The position numbers were made by a program, and so were the translations under genes. The notes below the pieces were generated by a model. It worked only from the letters and a program-made list of their open reading frames with translations. It made no database searches and was not told the origin of the DNA. From NCBI GenBank assembly GCA_029004655.1, contig JAQVYP010000005.1, positions 1-23,339 of the forward strand: a stretch of 23,339 nucleotides of DNA. Direction: 5' to 3'. Origin of the DNA: Oscillospiraceae bacterium. GTDB lineage: Bacteria; Bacillota; Clostridia; Oscillospirales; Acutalibacteraceae. Positions 21,468 to 23,339 of this stretch are shown piece by piece; the first letter of the stretch is position 1, and each line of letters opens with the position of its first letter.

Positions 21468-22883
21468 ATGCTATGCAATAAATATTACACTTTAAACACT
21501 GATATTGAATACAATATTGGAAAAACGTCATGTGTTACAACACCTGTTGCTACTTGGTGTGCTTTATATAATTTAAAACTGTATACAGTTATTTCATCAA
21601 GTATTGCCGCTACCGCTGAACAATTTATAGCATGCATTAAGGCTTCTATTGAAGATAATCCGAAAATCGAAGCGGCATTCGGTAATGTTATAAATAAGAA
21701 ACTTAAATATAACTCTGAAGAAATCGAATTAGATACAAAGCCTATGAGGACTATGATTCAGTCAATACCATGTACTTCATCATTTAGGGGACGTACCTAT
21801 TGCGGTGAGCGAATATCTCTTTTACTTTGTGATGATATGCAAAATGAAAATATCATTGTTACTGAAAATGCTTGTGAAGCACTTATTTCTCGCTTTAATC
21901 AAGATGCAAGTATGGCATTGCAAAGAAATAATAATCACGTTATAGCATTAGGAACACTTCAAAAAACTGGAGATTTATATGATTATTTCCGGCATTCAAT
22001 TGCGTGGATGAGTCGAGAAGAAAAAGGCATTTTAATTGATAATTTACATGAGTATTTTGCAAATCATGAATACTGGATGGAATGTAAAAAAATAATGACT
22101 GATAAGACAAATCCTAATGCTATATTGTACGCTAAAGAATACTATCTTCAGCATATTGATGATATGCAGTATCCTAGAATATGGGATTATTTTGATTGTT
22201 TCGACTTAGCAAAGGAATATTTTGAGGATCCGGTTAGAATTGAGCGAGAATTTCAAGGAAATTTAACTAATGTTGGAGAAAGACGAATAAAAACACTTAT
22301 TACAAAGTCTAAAGATGAGTTTGAAAATAATGAATTAAATTTTGTTAAATCAATTCTTAGTGTGGATCCCGCCGTAGGCATTAAAGCTAAAAATGACTTT
22401 AGCGCATTTTGTGTATTGTCTGAAACTGATACAGGAATTAGATATGCTCGAAAATGCTTGATAGCAAAACTTCAATTTGAGGATTATATTGCTATGATAA
22501 TTAAACTGTTAGAAGATTATGAAAATGTCACACATATTTCTATTGAACGTAACACGTTTCAAGGAAGTGACGTTATTAAACTAAAAGAATTGATAGATAA
22601 ACATATAACTCTAAGAGGTAGAAATTTAACAATAATTAATAAGATGAGAAATAAGAATAAAGAAAATCGCATTAACAGTACAATTCCAGAAATAAATTCA
22701 GGAAGCGTTATATTTAACAAAGAGGATGAACAAGCTATTGAACAAATTAAAGAATGGGCAGGGACACGATATACAACTCACGATGACATGATTGACTGTC
22801 TTACAGATGCAATAGAGAATATATCCCAAATAGAAACAGTATCAAAAATGAGGGTTATGAATTTATCCTTTTTGGGACTATAA
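21468..22883 (+). CDS. Phage terminase large subunit, N-terminally truncated
   Basis: The motor-nuclease that packages phage DNA. In this 471-residue product the ATPase part has a degenerate Walker A NIGKTS at 16-21, Walker B LLLCDD (118-123) and the coupling motif ALGTLQKTGDLYDYF (160-174). The RNase H-like nuclease has its acidic residues Asp300 (ILSVDPAVG), Glu360 (HISIERNTF) and Asp439/440 (THDDMIDC). Intact enzymes have about 50-100 residues before Walker A, including the adenine-binding motif; here only 15 are left, an in-frame TAG lies directly before the ATG, and no ribosome site is seen. It is therefore a remnant. It is followed by a small gene and a portal fragment, the normal phage order. 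Confidence 0.82.
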   Translation: MLCNKYYTLNTDIEYNIGKTSCVTTPVATWCALYNLKLYTVISSSIAATAEQFIACIKASIEDNPKIEAAFGNVINKKLKYNSEEIELDTKPMRTMIQSIPCTSSFRGRTYCGERISLLLCDDMQNENIIVTENACEALISRFNQDASMALQRNNNHVIALGTLQKTGDLYDYFRHSIAWMSREEKGILIDNLHEYFANHEYWMECKKIMTDKTNPNAILYAKEYYLQHIDDMQYPRIWDYFDCFDLAKEYFEDPVRIEREFQGNLTNVGERRIKTLITKSKDEFENNELNFVKSILSVDPAVGIKAKNDFSAFCVLSETDTGIRYARKCLIAKLQFEDYIAMIIKLLEDYENVTHISIERNTFQGSDVIKLKELIDKHITLRGRNLTIINKMRNKNKENRINSTIPEINSGSVIFNKEDEQAIEQIKEWAGTRYTTHDDMIDCLTDAIENISQIETVSKMRVMNLSFLGL

Positions 22884-22906
22884 AATATGAAAAGAAGGTA
22901 TTTATA

Positions 22907-23065
22907 ATGAAAAATATTAAGAATATGTTTGGAAAATTAAAAAATATGCCCATCAAGAAAGCAACATCCTTTGAAGCCGAAGAAATTACAGGCGACAAAC
23001 CAGACATTAAACTTTCAGTTGAAGGGCATGGCATTGAAAACGTGAAGATAGTTGGAATTAATTAG
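22907..23065 (+). CDS. Small hypothetical phage protein between terminase and portal genes
   Basis: A 52-residue ORF with no recognised family. The N-terminus is basic (MKNIKNMFGKLKNMPIKKAT) and the C-terminus is beta-like (IKLSVEGHGIENVKIVGIN). Ribosome site AGAAGG (22893-22898) is 8 bp upstream of the ATG. Its position 23 bp after the terminase stop and before the portal fragment suggests a phage accessory or morphogenesis peptide. Confidence 0.55.
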   Translation: MKNIKNMFGKLKNMPIKKATSFEAEEITGDKPDIKLSVEGHGIENVKIVGIN

Positions 23066-23124
23066 CTGTATATACTATAAAAGCAATATATAACAAAAAT
23101 AAAGATGAAAAGAAGTGAATTATT

Positions 23125-23235
23125 ATAAACGATAATATTATAAAAGAACTTATACAAGACTATCATTCCAATTTAAGTAATTATAGATTGATGCTTGATT
23201 ATTACAACGGCATGAATACGTCGTGCCAAACTTAA
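23125..23235 (+). pseudogene. Phage portal protein, 5' fragment interrupted by an insertion element
   Basis: The reading frame gives INDNIIKELIQDYHSNLSNY followed by RLMLDYYNGMNT, which resembles the opening of phage portal proteins (helix, then YYxG). It then enters foreign sequence at about 23224 and stops at 23233-23235. The frame has no ATG, GTG or TTG at its start; the expected start position reads ATA (23125-23127), directly after an in-frame TGA at 23116-23118. The gene is doubly disabled. Confidence 0.6.
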
Positions 23236-23339
23236 CACTTGAGCCGCTCAGATTTTACACTTGCGACGGTGAGAATTAACAGTCGCGGCGGCGGGATTTT
23301 ACACCCCCACGAGGATAAAAATCTGTAGTAATATTGAAT
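23224..23339 (+). mobile_element. Left end of an IS21-like insertion sequence (continues past the window)
   Basis: From TGCCAAACTT (23224) the DNA turns GC-rich and shows four related units whose CAC/CAG cores start at 23236, 23258, 23280 and 23302, exactly 22 bp apart. The consensus is TTTTACACTTGNGNCGG-like. Multiple regularly spaced terminal repeats are a hallmark of IS21-family ends, where they bind the IstA transposase. No transposase ORF is reached in this window. Confidence 0.6.

Noticed and set aside
23224..23339. CRISPR array
   Set aside because: The 22-bp units are diverged and contiguous with no unique spacers between identical repeats; an insertion-sequence end fits better.
1..23339. 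tRNA or rRNA genes
   Set aside because: No cloverleaf with GTTCRA-type T-loop and CCA-proximal stem, and no rRNA core words, were seen in the intergenic regions.

Overview
This window looks like chromosomal DNA of a low-GC, anaerobic Gram-positive bacterium of the class Clostridia, most likely Oscillospiraceae/Ruminococcaceae-like. The evidence is AT-rich intergenic DNA, strong AGGAGG ribosome sites, several TTG starts, the asp23-fakA-recG and DUF1934-argS neighbourhoods, and a multi-subunit [FeFe] hydrogenase. Family assignments rest on motifs read from the translations; no search was run.

Layout: (1) 1-2533, plus strand: a polar amino acid ABC transporter (binding lipoprotein, permease, ATPase). 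Its binding protein has its segments in circularly permuted order. A serine hydrolase gene follows. (2) 3423-3580: a palindromic dispersed repeat between convergent genes; a second copy lies at 14149-14305. (3) 10107 down to 3585, minus strand: an apparent operon of ymdB, a peptide-type binding lipoprotein without transporter partners, asp23, fakA and recG. (4) 10318-14092, plus strand: murI, a DUF1934 gene, argS and a family 2 glycosyltransferase. (5) 14415-19525, plus strand: a five-gene operon for an NADH/ferredoxin-linked (probably electron-bifurcating) [FeFe] hydrogenase: NuoE-like subunit, a stand-alone GHKL ATPase, a small thioredoxin-fold ferredoxin-like protein, NuoF-like subunit and HydA. 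Its promoter carries a Rex-like operator, which fits control by NADH/NAD+. (6) 19596-21381, minus strand: a GNAT acetyltransferase, a small acidic protein, and a membrane-anchored DUF4430 (transcobalamin C-terminal-like) protein behind a complete cobalamin riboswitch with a terminator. (7) 21468-23223, plus strand: phage packaging genes in decay (N-truncated large terminase, a 52-residue protein, the start of a portal gene). The portal is cut at about 23224 by DNA with four 22-bp-period repeats, resembling the end of an IS21-type insertion sequence.

The genes together describe fermentative redox balancing by H2 production, amino acid/peptide and probably B12 uptake, cell-wall and membrane housekeeping (MurI, FakA, Asp23), and an accessory edge made of prophage and IS debris. 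The most unusual items are the permuted binding protein, the two repeats whose arms differ between copies but stay self-complementary, and the riboswitch-controlled transcobalamin-like surface protein.
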